Shown piece after piece: positions 26,049 to 34,963 of a stretch of DNA of 64,000 nucleotides. The notes beneath the pieces are model-generated. The model saw nothing but the letters and a program-made list of their open reading frames with translations, was not told the DNA's origin and ran no database searches. This stretch comes from Paenibacillus zeirhizosphaerae (lineage in GTDB: Bacteria; Bacillota; Bacilli; Paenibacillales; Paenibacillaceae). The stretch is taken from positions 62,001-126,000 of the forward strand of contig NZ_JAPCKK010000014.1 in assembly GCF_030705605.1 (NCBI RefSeq). The letters run 5' to 3'. The position numbers were made by a program, and so were the translations under genes. How positions within the stretch are numbered: position 1 is the first letter of the stretch; every line of letters starts with the position of its first letter.

Positions 26049-27178
26049 AGGCTTCTCCTCCGGGTACCCATGAGCAATCTGGTACCGCCTCCGATCAGCA
26101 CAAGCGAAACGACCACTGTCCGCAGATGTTCATCAATGCGCGCCTGCAGGTTCCATTCCGGGAACCGTACGTCAATAAACGGGACGAACATGTTCATCAC
26201 TACAAAATACACACCCATACAGACCAGAATCACACCAATAAGCTTCTGATGCTGTACGAACATATCCAAAATCGGCCGATCCTCCAGCGGTTCTCGCTCG
26301 TAACGGCTTGCCTGCTGCAGTCCGTCAAAAAAGCTATAAAACCAGATTACCGGGATTAGAAACAAAAACACACTCAATCTAAGAACATCCAGGACATAAA
26401 TTCCCCCGACAAACAGCAGCATCATCTGCAGTCCGCGTTTTTGTAGCCCCAGATACATTTGGCCAGCACCTGGAAAGGCGGACAGGATCATGGCCAGCAC
26501 CTTGCTGCGCCGCCCTCCGACTCTGCCAAGCTCAAACTCCTCGAACAAGGTACGGTCGCTTAGGATATCCCCGGCCTGTTTATGCTCAATGTACCGGAGG
26601 GCGTCAAACATGCAGTACAGCCATATAACAGGCAGGAAGCCGAGAACAACGAGAAAGCTCTCCGTGTTCGTGATGACAGCAGCAAAGAAAGTTACAACGC
26701 CAACGCCGAAAAAGGTAATAAGAAACGACAACCCCCGCTGCATCAAGCCCATGTATAAATGACCAAGACCAGGCACGAACGACAACAGAATCGTATTGAG
26801 CTTTTCACTGTCCCTGTACTCCGGATGCGGAGGATATGGCGGATAATCCGGGAATCCTCCCGGATAAGCTGCGCCGCCTTGCCCGTGAAAAGCATGGGGA
26901 TCATTCGCAGCGGTATAATCAGCACTCGGGCTGCGGAGCAGCCTGAGAAGGAGATGCAGCATACCGATGCCCCATACAGCTACGGCACCCAACAACGTCA
27001 GCATTAAAAAGAAATCATCACCGGAGATGGCAAACAGCAGCACGCCTCCTCCCAAACCACCAAAAAACAGAAGCATATATAATATTCCAGCTATCTTCCT
27101 ACTCCAATACAAGAATCCAAGACCAGGCACCATATTCAAGAGAAGCGCCAGCAGTCTGCTGCGCTGTGCATACGGCAT
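26045..27178 (-). CDS. Multi-pass membrane protein with three PGxGxxY repeats
   Basis: 377-residue integral membrane protein. One motif recurs three times: NMVPGLGFLYWSRKIAGILY (about 15-34), SFVPGLGHLYMGLMQRGLSF (about 133-152) and SAFPGAGQMYLGLQKRGLQM (about 234-253). Each is followed by hydrophobic helices, resembling TM2-domain-like modules. A Pro/Tyr/Gly-rich cytoplasmic linker sits at about 90-120. It lies 56 bases after an anti-sigma gene and may be the membrane output or partner of that ECF system. Function is unknown. Confidence 0.75.
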   Translation of the reverse strand: MPYAQRSRLLALLLNMVPGLGFLYWSRKIAGILYMLLFFGGLGGGVLLFAISGDDFFLMLTLLGAVAVWGIGMLHLLLRLLRSPSADYTAANDPHAFHGQGGAAYPGGFPDYPPYPPHPEYRDSEKLNTILLSFVPGLGHLYMGLMQRGLSFLITFFGVGVVTFFAAVITNTESFLVVLGFLPVIWLYCMFDALRYIEHKQAGDILSDRTLFEEFELGRVGGRRSKVLAMILSAFPGAGQMYLGLQKRGLQMMLLFVGGIYVLDVLRLSVFLFLIPVIWFYSFFDGLQQASRYEREPLEDRPILDMFVQHQKLIGVILVCMGVYFVVMNMFVPFIDVRFPEWNLQARIDEHLRTVVVSLVLIGGGTRLLMGTRRRSL

Positions 27179-27234
27179 ATGTGTTCATCCTTTCTATTCG
27201 GCATTCAAATTTGGGTCAGGCGACGTGCGGCTGG

Positions 27235-27678
27235 TTACCGTTTCAACCCATCCAGCCAGCCGATTGCCGCTTTCATCGCCTCATCACTGTATGAAGGGGC
27301 GGAGGAATCATCCAGCAGCAACTGATGCTCCGTTGCCAGTTTGTCGAAAGTGCCTGTAAACAGAATCAGCAGCGTAATGCTTGCAGCCAGCGCATAATGG
27401 AAAAAGGTATGTTCATACCAACGCTGCTTTACCTGCTTGGCAGCCGCTAAGGTTTCTGTGCCGACCGGCAGACTGGCCATCACTCGATCTGCAAACGATG
27501 TCGGGTTATCAAGCCGGGGCAGCGTAGCCTGCAACTGCTCAAGCTCTTTCATGTATTCGAGAAAAAACGCTTCATCCTCAAGCAGCAGCTTTTCTATGTA
27601 GTCCGCTTGCTCGGCGGAGCAGTCGCCTCTGAGATAAGCCCTTATGTCCTGTGCGGGTATACCATTGCTGCTATTCAC
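27235..27678 (-). CDS. Membrane anti-sigma factor (partner of the ECF sigma at 27675)
   Basis: About 147 residues: a soluble N-terminal helical domain (about 1-80) without a zinc HxxxCxxC motif, one membrane helix (YALAASITLLILFTGTF) and a short outer tail. GTG at 27678 is the likely start: GGAGG lies 7 bases upstream and GTGA overlaps the sigma stop. A slightly upstream ATG at 27684 is too close to the ribosome site. The role, binding the sigma factor at the membrane, is inferred from gene order and topology. Confidence 0.75.
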   Translation of the reverse strand: MNSSNGIPAQDIRAYLRGDCSAEQADYIEKLLLEDEAFFLEYMKELEQLQATLPRLDNPTSFADRVMASLPVGTETLAAAKQVKQRWYEHTFFHYALAASITLLILFTGTFDKLATEHQLLLDDSSAPSYSDEAMKAAIGWLDGLKR

Positions 27679-28223
27679 CGCCATTCCTCCTCATTCCAGT
27701 GTTGCCGAATCCATTGCCGCGCCCTGTACAATCGGGATTCGACCGTTTTCAAAGCCACCTGCATCTCTTCCGCCATCTGTTCATAGCTTTTGCCCTGTAT
27801 ATAAAACGCAGTGACAACTTCCTTGTGCTGCCTGGGCAGCGTTTCGATCTTGGCCGCCAGTTCGCTGCGCCGCTCCTGCCGGATCAGTCTGCCTAATATG
27901 TCCTCTTCCCGGGAAGGAAGGACAAGCAACGCTTCGTCTGCAACGGTCATTTCAGCCGTTCTGCGGCTCCGCCTTCGTTTGGTATCGATCGCCTTGTGAA
28001 CCGCTATTCTGGTCAGCCAGGACTTAAAGCCTTCGTTACGGTAATGGGAAAGAGAAGTATACACCTGTACGAACGTTTCCTGAGAGACATCCTCCGCTTC
28101 CTTCGCATCCTGGAGAACCGAGTAGGCTGTCTGGTATACATGCCTGCTGTACTGCTCCACCAGTTCGCGAAAGGCGCTTTGCTCCCCACGCAGGATCCGT
28201 GCGATGATCATGTCCGTTTCAAT
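27675..28223 (-). CDS. ECF-type RNA polymerase sigma factor
   Basis: Sigma-70 family ECF factor with region 2 (AFRELVEQYSRHVYQTAYSVLQDAKEAEDVSQETFVQVY) and region 4 (KIETLPRQHKEVVTAFYIQGKSYEQMAEEMQVALKTVESRLYRAR). The obvious ATG at 28211 is 19 bases from GGAGGA, too far. An in-frame ATT at 28223 is 7 bases from it and would add Met-Glu-Thr-Asp, which looks like a normal ECF N-terminus. I list the ATT start; the conservative start is 28211. It overlaps the anti-sigma gene by 4 bases. Confidence 0.85.
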   Translation of the reverse strand: METDMIIARILRGEQSAFRELVEQYSRHVYQTAYSVLQDAKEAEDVSQETFVQVYTSLSHYRNEGFKSWLTRIAVHKAIDTKRRRSRRTAEMTVADEALLVLPSREEDILGRLIRQERRSELAAKIETLPRQHKEVVTAFYIQGKSYEQMAEEMQVALKTVESRLYRARQWIRQHWNEEEWR

Positions 28224-28301
28224 GACTGTCTCCTCCTTCCCATACTATAGACGCAGCAATGATTAGCTCCCCCTGCATGTTTGCCAAATTTTTTTCCCAA
28301 C

Positions 28302-28336
28302 TAAAAACAAACGCGCCTTCCATACGGAAGGCGCGT
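28302..28336 (-). terminator. Terminator of asnS-dnaD
   Basis: Perfect 11-base stem ACGCGCCTTCC/GGAAGGCGCGT (28311-28321 with 28326-28336), followed on the minus strand by TTTGTTTTTAG. Confidence 0.9.
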
Positions 28337-28380
28337 CTCCAAACGTTATCGGTTTAGCGGCGACGAGCAGAACGAACAAA

Positions 28381-29085
28381 TTATGACCGCCCGCCTGTGC
28401 GGAATTTTTGTGTATAGGCCTTTACATCCTCCGCGCTCCTTACCCGGTTCCGCTCCCATTCCAGCAAAATACGGTCGATGTAGCGAAAATGTACCTTGCC
28501 TGCAAAAACGGACTCCTTCAATGCCATCAGAATCAGATCCTCGGGATACTTATCCTGATCCACCCAGCCGGAAATAGTCTCAAACTCCATCGGAGACAGC
28601 GGCCTGCCGAATTCTCGCTCGAATATCGTAAACAGATTCCGCTTGTCTTCCGGATCATAGCCTGCTGAGAACAAATCATCATCCGGCTCCCCGCCAAGCG
28701 CCGGGCGGCGCTCAGCAGCGACGTACTCTGCCAGCTTCCGGTAAAGGCCGGTAAACTGATAACGATCATACTGCACGTCCGACTGCTCGTAGGAGCCGGA
28801 TTCAATGCTGATCCAGCCTTCCTGCATCAGCTTTTGCAGCATTTTGCCCAGTGTCTCTGCAGGCAGGTCCATCCGCTCCATCAGCTCATCCAGCGTCGGA
28901 AAATCATTATGCTCCGCTTGTCGGAATGCAAGCAACTGTATCAGCAGCATGACTTCCGTATCTGACAAGTGAAGGCTGCGGTAATGCCGAAGCAGGACGT
29001 AAGGGATGGTCACCACGCCGGCTTCCATCGCGAAAGCAGCCCCTTCTGTCCATTGCGCCGCCTCATTCCGGTACTGATTGTTCAT
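28381..29085 (-). CDS. dnaD: DNA replication initiation/restart protein DnaD
   Basis: 234-residue primosome protein. The N-terminal winged helix (about 20-110, PTLDELMERMDLPAETLGKMLQKLMQEGW) is followed by a DnaB2-like C-terminal domain (about 150-220) with the FRYIDRILLEWERN motif (YxxIxxxLxxW style). It acts with DnaB and DnaI to load helicase in Firmicutes. It starts 3 bases after asnS, the same pairing as in B. subtilis. Confidence 0.92.
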   Translation of the reverse strand: MNNQYRNEAAQWTEGAAFAMEAGVVTIPYVLLRHYRSLHLSDTEVMLLIQLLAFRQAEHNDFPTLDELMERMDLPAETLGKMLQKLMQEGWISIESGSYEQSDVQYDRYQFTGLYRKLAEYVAAERRPALGGEPDDDLFSAGYDPEDKRNLFTIFEREFGRPLSPMEFETISGWVDQDKYPEDLILMALKESVFAGKVHFRYIDRILLEWERNRVRSAEDVKAYTQKFRTGGRS

Positions 29086-29088
29086 CGG

Positions 29089-30384
29089 TTAAGGGTAGAG
29101 GCGGTACAGCATCCGCGGAAACGCAATGGTCTCACGAACATGGTCCAGGCCACAGATCCAGGCGACGGTCCGTTCCAGACCAAGGCCAAATCCGGAATGG
29201 GGAACCGTTCCATAAGTACGGAGATCCATGTACCACTGGTAAGCCTCTTGGGCCAGACTATGCTCGGCAAAACGCTGCGCCATTAATTCCGGATCATCAA
29301 TCCGCTGCGATCCGCCAATAATTTCCCCATATCCCTCCGGTGCGATCATATCGGCACACAGGACTACCTCTGGACGGCTAGGGTCAGGCTTCATATAGAA
29401 CGCCTTGATGCTTGCCGGATAATGAGTGATAAATACCGGCTTATCGTATTTTTCCGCAATGGCGGTTTCATGCGGCGCCCCGAAATCTTCACCCCACGGA
29501 ATATCAAAGCCTTGCCCCTGCAGGAATTCGATGGCTTCATCGTAAGTTATGCGTGGAAACTCGCCTTGGATATTTTCCAGCTTGGAAATGTCTCTTCCGA
29601 TCGTTTCAAGCTCTTTGCGGCAGTTCTCCAGTACAGATTGCACCACATAGCTTACAAACTGCTCCTGAATGCGCAGGCTTTCTTCCAGGTCCACGAACGC
29701 CATCTCCGGCTCAATCATCCAGAATTCGATCAGATGACGGCGTGTTTTGGACTTCTCAGCTCTAAAGGTCGGTCCAAAGGAATAGACCTTGCCCAAAGCC
29801 ATGGCTGCGGCTTCCATGTAAAGCTGCCCGCTTTGCGTCAGGAACGCATCCTCGTCAAAATACTTGATATGGAACAGCTCCGTTGTGCCTTCAGCGGAAG
29901 ACGGCGTCAGGATCGGCGGGTCCACCTTCGTAAAGCCGTTGCTGTCAAAGAACTGCTGCACTGCACGAATAATTTGGGCACGAATCAGCAGAATCGCACG
30001 CTGCTTGGGAGCACGCAGCCACAAATGGCGGTGATCCATCAGAAAATCGACGCCATGCTCTTTCGGCGTGATCGGATAGTTTTCCGTCAGATGAATGATC
30101 TCAATACCTGTAACGGTCAGCTCATAGCCTGACTGGCTGCGCGGCTCTTCGCGGACAACTCCTGTCACATAGAGGGAGCTTTCCTGGGTCAGACTTTTGG
30201 CATCATCCCATATCTGCTCGGATACTTCGCTTTTCACTACAACCCCTTGGATGTAGCCGCTTCCGTCCCGAAGCTGTAAAAACTGTATTTTACCGCTGGA
30301 ACGCTTATTATGGATCCAGGCGCCAATGGTAACCGTCTGGTCCACATGGCGTCCAACTTCGGAAATCGTACATTTTATAGCCAC
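29089..30384 (-). CDS. asnS: Asparaginyl-tRNA synthetase
   Basis: 431-residue class IIb synthetase. The N-terminal OB anticodon-binding domain (about 1-105) is followed by the catalytic core with motif 2 [25 protein letters not shown] sequence and motif 3 [13 protein letters not shown]. The C-terminal YP ending is typical. Length is normal. It forms an operon with dnaD; unlike in B. subtilis, aspB is not directly upstream. Confidence 0.96.
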   Translation of the reverse strand: MAIKCTISEVGRHVDQTVTIGAWIHNKRSSGKIQFLQLRDGSGYIQGVVVKSEVSEQIWDDAKSLTQESSLYVTGVVREEPRSQSGYELTVTGIEIIHLTENYPITPKEHGVDFLMDHRHLWLRAPKQRAILLIRAQIIRAVQQFFDSNGFTKVDPPILTPSSAEGTTELFHIKYFDEDAFLTQSGQLYMEAAAMALGKVYSFGPTFRAEKSKTRRHLIEFWMIEPEMAFVDLEESLRIQEQFVSYVVQSVLENCRKELETIGRDISKLENIQGEFPRITYDEAIEFLQGQGFDIPWGEDFGAPHETAIAEKYDKPVFITHYPASIKAFYMKPDPSRPEVVLCADMIAPEGYGEIIGGSQRIDDPELMAQRFAEHSLAQEAYQWYMDLRTYGTVPHSGFGLGLERTVAWICGLDHVRETIAFPRMLYRLYP

Positions 30385-30408
30385 TCAAATCTCTCCTCTG
30401 TAACCGAA

Positions 30409-30445
30409 ATCAAACAGCCATTCCCGCGGGAACAGGCTGTTTGAT
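30409..30445 (-). terminator. Terminator of ackA
   Basis: 11-base stem ATCAAACAGCC/GGCTGTTTGAT with an inner TTCCCGCGGGAA palindrome; the following T tract on the minus strand is short. Confidence 0.65.
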
Positions 30446-30470
30446 CAGGGCTCACTAATAATGTCTGTTC

Positions 30471-31667
30471 CTATTGTACAAGGCGGAACGTGTCGCGGGC
30501 AATCACCAGTTCTTCATTCGTCGGAATGACAAGAACCTCGACCTTGGATTGCTCCGTGGAAATACGGCGCGGCTCGCCGGAACGGATGGCATTCAGCGCT
30601 TCATCGATCTCAACGCCAAGGAAGGTAAGCTCCTTCAGGACCTGCTCGCGCAGAACCGTCGAATTCTCGCCCACGCCGGCTGTGAACACGATAGCATCAA
30701 CACCGTTCATAGCCGCCGCATAAGAGCCAATGTATTTGCGGACACGATAAGTATACATATCAAACGCAAGCTTGGAGTTGGCGTCACCCTTCTCCATGCC
30801 CTCTGTAATCTCACGCATGTCGCTGCTGACACCAGAAATGGCCAACAGTCCGCTGTGCTTGTTCAGCATGGAGTTCACTTCGTTGACCGTCAGCTCTTCC
30901 TTGTTCATGACAAAAGGAACGATGGCAGGGTCCAGATCGCCACTGCGCGTACCCATCATCAGCCCTTCCAACGGTGTCATCCCCATGGAGGTATCAACAG
31001 AGACGCCTCCCTGTACCGCCGTAATGCTTGCCCCGTTACCGATATGGCAGGTGATGATCTTCAGATCTTCCAACGGACGATCCAGGAATTTGGCAGCCTC
31101 TTTGCTTACATAGTCATGGGATGTGCCGTGCGCGCCATAACGGCGCACTTTATATTTGCTGTACAGCACTCTGGGAATGGCGTACATGTAAGCTTTCTCC
31201 GGCATCGTTTGATGGAAAGCCGTATCGAATACGACCACCTGCGGAATGCTCGGCATATTCACCTCGGCAGCCTTGATCCCCATCATGGAAGGCGGATTAT
31301 GCAGCGGGGCAAGGTCGAACAGACGGCGAATTTCCTTCTTTGCCTCTTCTGTAACGACAGCGGATTCCTTAAAGGACTCGCCGCCGTGAACGACGCGGTG
31401 GCCGACCGCGTCAATTTCATCGATGCTGTCGATGACACCATGCTCCTTGTCCGTCAGAGCGTGCAAGACTTTACGGATCGCTGTAGTATGCTCCAGAATT
31501 TCGCTTACTTCCGTCATTTCGCTTTTATTGGTTGGTTTATGTGTCAAAATGGAAGAATCCATACCGATCCGTTCCACAAGCCCTTTGGCGAGCACAGACT
31601 CGTCCGTCATATTATACAACTGGTATTTCAGGGAAGAGCTGCCTGCGTTGATTACTAGAATTTTCAT
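30471..31667 (-). CDS. ackA: Acetate kinase
   Basis: 398-residue ASKHA-fold kinase interconverting acetate and acetyl phosphate. It starts KILVINAGSSSLKYQLY; further motifs are GHRVVHGG, CHIGNGASITA, GTRSGDLDP and FTAGVGENS. Its ATG overlaps the stop of the upstream dehydrogenase gene (ATGA), implying coupled translation, which is an unusual partner for ackA. No pta gene is in the window. Confidence 0.96.
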   Translation of the reverse strand: MKILVINAGSSSLKYQLYNMTDESVLAKGLVERIGMDSSILTHKPTNKSEMTEVSEILEHTTAIRKVLHALTDKEHGVIDSIDEIDAVGHRVVHGGESFKESAVVTEEAKKEIRRLFDLAPLHNPPSMMGIKAAEVNMPSIPQVVVFDTAFHQTMPEKAYMYAIPRVLYSKYKVRRYGAHGTSHDYVSKEAAKFLDRPLEDLKIITCHIGNGASITAVQGGVSVDTSMGMTPLEGLMMGTRSGDLDPAIVPFVMNKEELTVNEVNSMLNKHSGLLAISGVSSDMREITEGMEKGDANSKLAFDMYTYRVRKYIGSYAAAMNGVDAIVFTAGVGENSTVLREQVLKELTFLGVEIDEALNAIRSGEPRRISTEQSKVEVLVIPTNEELVIARDTFRLVQ

Positions 31668-32536
31668 ACACGGTCACCATCCTTGTCGTACTTGAAGAAG
31701 CCCTCGCCTGTTTTTACACCCAAATTGCCGGCACGCACCATTTTCTTCAGGACGATGGACGGACGGTATTTCAATTCGCCGAATTCGCGGAACATGCGCT
31801 CAAGCGCTGCCAGCACGGAATCGAGACCGAAACGGTCGGCCATTTCCAGTGGCCCGTTCTGGAAGCTGTAGCCGATCCGCATCGCGTCATCAATATCCTG
31901 AGCGGATGCTACGCCTTCCTGCAGAACATGCGCAGCTTCATTGATCAGGAGACAGACAATGCGGCTCGTTACGAAACCAGGGGATTCATAAACCATGATG
32001 CCCTTTTTCTCAACAACGTCCTCCACAAAGGATTTAGTATGCTCAAAAATTTCGTCCGAGGTTTTCAAGCCGCGGATAATTTCAACAAGATCAATGCGGG
32101 ATACCGGATAAATAAAATGCATGCCAATAACACGCTCAGGATACAAGGTCGAGCTGGCGAGCTCGGTCAGGCTGAGTGTGGAAGTATTACTTGCAAGTAT
32201 AATATTGCTCGGGCAAAAATGGTCAAGCTGCTTGAACACTTCCTTCTTGGCTTCCAGATCCTCGGTAATGGTCTCGATCACCATATCGCAGCTGCTCAAT
32301 TCACCAAAATGGACTACTTTATGAATACGGGAAAGAATCAGCTTCTTCTCCGCCTGGGTAATCGCCCATTTCTCCAGTTGTTTATCCAGACTGGTCTCGA
32401 TCATTTCATATGCGTAGTCAAGCTTTGCAGGGGTTTGCTCAACCAGCAGCACGTCAATTCCCTTGGAAGCAAGCATTTCGGAAATGCCCTGCCCCATCGT
32501 TCCGCCGCCGATTACGCCGATTTTTTTAAATTGCAT
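31664..32536 (-). CDS. 3-hydroxyacyl-CoA (3-hydroxybutyryl-CoA) dehydrogenase
   Basis: 290-residue NAD(P)-dependent enzyme with the Rossmann loop KIGVIGGGTMGQGISEMLASKG, the NTSTLSLTELAS active-site segment and HFIYPVSRIDLVEII (catalytic His). The C-terminal domain has DDAMRIGYSFQNGPLEMADRFGLD. I chose the ATG at 32536 with GGAG 9 bases upstream; the frame runs further up. The length fits the short HBD type. It may be involved in butyrate, PHB or fatty-acid metabolism; being coupled to ackA favours fermentation or overflow metabolism (inference). Confidence 0.88.
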   Translation of the reverse strand: MQFKKIGVIGGGTMGQGISEMLASKGIDVLLVEQTPAKLDYAYEMIETSLDKQLEKWAITQAEKKLILSRIHKVVHFGELSSCDMVIETITEDLEAKKEVFKQLDHFCPSNIILASNTSTLSLTELASSTLYPERVIGMHFIYPVSRIDLVEIIRGLKTSDEIFEHTKSFVEDVVEKKGIMVYESPGFVTSRIVCLLINEAAHVLQEGVASAQDIDDAMRIGYSFQNGPLEMADRFGLDSVLAALERMFREFGELKYRPSIVLKKMVRAGNLGVKTGEGFFKYDKDGDRV

Positions 32537-32647
32537 GGTTCTTGGCTCCATCCTTTCAAGGTCTCTCTGGTGTATTGTATCCTTCACTGTCGAAAAATAC
32601 ATGTTTATGACCCAATAGATAATAATATCTTAGCACGGAATAAAAGT

Positions 32648-32680
32648 AAAAAAAAATACCAGCATCATATTTTATGCTGG
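32648..32680 (-). terminator. Terminator of the FtsH-like operon
   Basis: CCAGCAT/ATGCTGG stem (32659-32665 with 32674-32680) followed on the minus strand by a T-rich tail including nine T. The stem includes part of the preceding stop codon. Confidence 0.88.
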
Positions 32681-34174
32681 CAAAAAAGCATTTTCACGAA
32701 ATTGACACCGGAATTGCTCTCCGGTTAACGTTTCTTCCTTCAACAAGATTTCAAGAGAATTGTCGAAAATGCTGCGGCGCTGCTCCAGCAGCTCAAGAGT
32801 GCGGGCATGCAGCGCGTTCAGAACCTCTTTATTTTCACGCATCAGCTCTTCCTTGGTCACCATTTCCATGTTCATAATTCCCAATGAAGTCAGGCCGGAT
32901 TTCATCATCGTTTCCACGATGTTCAATGCCTGTTCGAAATCGTTACTGGAGCCTGTACTGCGTCCTCCATAATACATTTCCTCGGCCACGGCTCCGCCGA
33001 GCGCAATCATGATTTGCTCTTCCAGGAAATCCTTGGTATACAGATAATGCTCCTGCTGCGGGTTGTGACGAACATATCCGAGCGCCTTACCGCGCGGACT
33101 AAGAGCCACCTGCTTCACACTGCCTGGGCGGACGATCTCGGCCATGATGGCATGTCCCAATTCGTGGATGGCAACCCTCTTCTTCTCTTCCGCATTGGAT
33201 TCACGGTCTGTCTTCTCGCCCATCATCACTTTATCAATCGCCATGGACATATGGTTCTGACTGATGACCTCAAGGCTCTGCCGCATCGCATAAATCGCAG
33301 CCTCGTTCATGACGCTCTCCAATTGGGCACCAGAAAATCCGTAGGCCTCCTCGGCGATCTTCTCCAAATCCACGTCCTCGGCAAGCGGCTTGTTCTTGGC
33401 ATGCAGATCCAGAATATGCTTTCTGCCCTTTTTGTCGGGAAGATCAACCTGAATGTGACGGTCAAACCGCCCCGGCCGCAGCAGCGCGCTATCCAGCATT
33501 TCTTTACGGTTGGTGGCTGCCATCACCAGAATACGCGGCGCATCCGAGGTATAGATTCCATCCATTTCGGTCAGTAGCTGGTTCAATGTCTGGTCGTACT
33601 CACGCTGCTGGCCGCCTTCCCGCTTGCCGCCGATCACATCAATCTCATCGATGAAAATAATGGCACTATCCTTCTTCTCTTTGACTGCTCGCGCTTTGGC
33701 ATCCCGAAACAGATCACGGATTCTGCCTGCGCCGACCCCTACATACATCTCCACAAATTCACTACCCGCTGCCGCCACAAATACCGAATTGGTATACTGG
33801 GCTGCGGCTTTGGCCATCAGGGTCTTCCCCGTTCCCGGAGGACCGGTGAGCAGAATGCCCTTTAACGGACGAATGCCGAATTTCGAGATTTCTTCATGAC
33901 GGATTAGAAAATCAAGCGCCTCACGCAGCTCCTGCTTCGCACTCTCCTGACCGCCAATTTCGTCAAAGGTCAGCTTAGGAGACCCCACTTTCTTGCGCTT
34001 GCGTTCCTGGCCCGCACCGACCGCCAACCCGCCGCGTATGTGCAACAGCAGCAGCAATCCGCCAAGAACAGCCGCAGCAATCAGCAGCGGCACTATGTTA
34101 AACCCGATTACAACAAGAAAAATGACCACTACCGGCACGATGCCGATCAGCATTTCTTTCGCCCATCTAGGCAT
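32672..34174 (-). CDS. Compact FtsH-like membrane AAA protease
   Basis: 500-residue ATP-dependent zinc protease. Two hydrophobic helices (about 9-25 and 27-45) are separated by only a few residues, so the external domain of housekeeping FtsH (about 640 residues) is missing. The AAA domain has Walker A GPPGTGKT at 111-118, Walker B IIFIDEID, RPGRFDR, and the M41 zinc site HELGH at 337-341 with a distal Asp in SSNDFEQA. All catalytic residues are present. It overlaps the 34167 membrane gene by 8 bases. It is probably a specialised paralogue; housekeeping ftsH would be elsewhere. Confidence 0.88.
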   Translation of the reverse strand: MPRWAKEMLIGIVPVVVIFLVVIGFNIVPLLIAAAVLGGLLLLLHIRGGLAVGAGQERKRKKVGSPKLTFDEIGGQESAKQELREALDFLIRHEEISKFGIRPLKGILLTGPPGTGKTLMAKAAAQYTNSVFVAAAGSEFVEMYVGVGAGRIRDLFRDAKARAVKEKKDSAIIFIDEIDVIGGKREGGQQREYDQTLNQLLTEMDGIYTSDAPRILVMAATNRKEMLDSALLRPGRFDRHIQVDLPDKKGRKHILDLHAKNKPLAEDVDLEKIAEEAYGFSGAQLESVMNEAAIYAMRQSLEVISQNHMSMAIDKVMMGEKTDRESNAEEKKRVAIHELGHAIMAEIVRPGSVKQVALSPRGKALGYVRHNPQQEHYLYTKDFLEEQIMIALGGAVAEEMYYGGRSTGSSNDFEQALNIVETMMKSGLTSLGIMNMEMVTKEELMRENKEVLNALHARTLELLEQRRSIFDNSLEILLKEETLTGEQFRCQFRENAFLPA

Positions 34175-34700
34175 TAGGCCACACTCCCATCGTTTCCGGT
34201 TCGCGCGGCAAAATAATAAACTTGCTGGCTTGACCTTCCTTCAGCCGTATATAGACGTTCTGATCATCCATTTCGGTCTGCGCCTGCACCTTGGCGTTTT
34301 TCTGTTCCAGTGTTTCCAGCGTTGCCGGGATCTGCGTATATTTCTTATTTTCCATCGCTTCCGCGATCGGGAACATGGCCTGTGACCACCATGCATCCAG
34401 TTCGGCGCTGGAACGATCCTGGATGTCCAGCTTCAATTGACGGCTACCGATAATCGACTGTCCCTCCTTCTTGACCTGCTGCACTAGACCGCGCAGATCC
34501 GCATCCGGCTTGAGCACAAGTTTCAGAATGACCTCATCCTGTTTAATATTAATTTGGGCGCTGGAGACGCCCGGATATTTAGTCACTACCTGCTGAAGCG
34601 GATTCTGAATCGCCATATGACGGTACAGAAACCATCCACCGAACAGCACGGAAGCTGTAATAATCGCTGTTAAAGCTATAGGCAACACACGAAGTTTCAA
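34167..34700 (-). CDS. Single-pass membrane protein paired with FtsH-like protease
   Basis: 177-residue protein with one N-terminal membrane helix (LPIALTAIITASVLFGGWFLY, shown here as the helix region about 5-25) and an external domain of alternating strands and helices. The TTG start at 34700 has GGAGG 8 bases upstream. It overlaps the compact FtsH-like gene by 8 bases, so it may be its adaptor, substrate or extracytoplasmic sensor (inference). I recognise no family. Confidence 0.7.
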   Translation of the reverse strand: MKLRVLPIALTAIITASVLFGGWFLYRHMAIQNPLQQVVTKYPGVSSAQINIKQDEVILKLVLKPDADLRGLVQQVKKEGQSIIGSRQLKLDIQDRSSAELDAWWSQAMFPIAEAMENKKYTQIPATLETLEQKNAKVQAQTEMDDQNVYIRLKEGQASKFIILPREPETMGVWPNA

Positions 34701-34905
34701 AAAAACGTCCTCCTCTCTAAAATGATAATGTCAGAAGAAACAGCAATAGGACTTTTCTTGAAACACCTTCCTTTGATCATATCAATCTATCAATTATATA
34801 TACTTGAGTATACCATATCGTATATCATATATCGAAAGCAAAGTGTGACCAATTTATAAAATTTGTAATATTTTCAAAATAGATATTAAACAGCAAGCCT
34901 GACGG
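34701..34905 (-). promoter_or_regulatory. AT-rich promoter region of FtsH-like operon
   Basis: About 200 bases without a gene, strongly AT-rich around 34780-34840 with overlapping GATAT/ATATC and GTATAC repeats and a minus-strand TATAAT at 34798-34793. No convincing -35 box is seen. Confidence 0.4.
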
Positions 34906-34931
34906 AAAAAAGCTCCGGCCGCAGCCGGAGC
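34906..34931 (-). terminator. Terminator of ypmB
   Basis: GCTCCGGC/GCCGGAGC stem with a four-base loop, followed on the minus strand by six T, 33 bases after the ypmB stop. Confidence 0.92.
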
Positions 34932-34963
34932 GATTGCTGTACATGTAAGATTTCGATCCTCTG

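Noticed and set aside
28224..28301. ECF autoregulatory promoter before the sigma gene at 27675
   Set aside because: CGTCTA is present near 28240 but no AAC-type -35 stands 15-17 bases upstream.
30474..31658. 394-residue plus-strand open frame
   Set aside because: Antisense to ackA, which has all kinase motifs; translation has no family-like motifs.
30385..32671. Rex operator near ackA/hbd
   Set aside because: No TTGTGA-N6-TCACAA-like palindrome found by eye.
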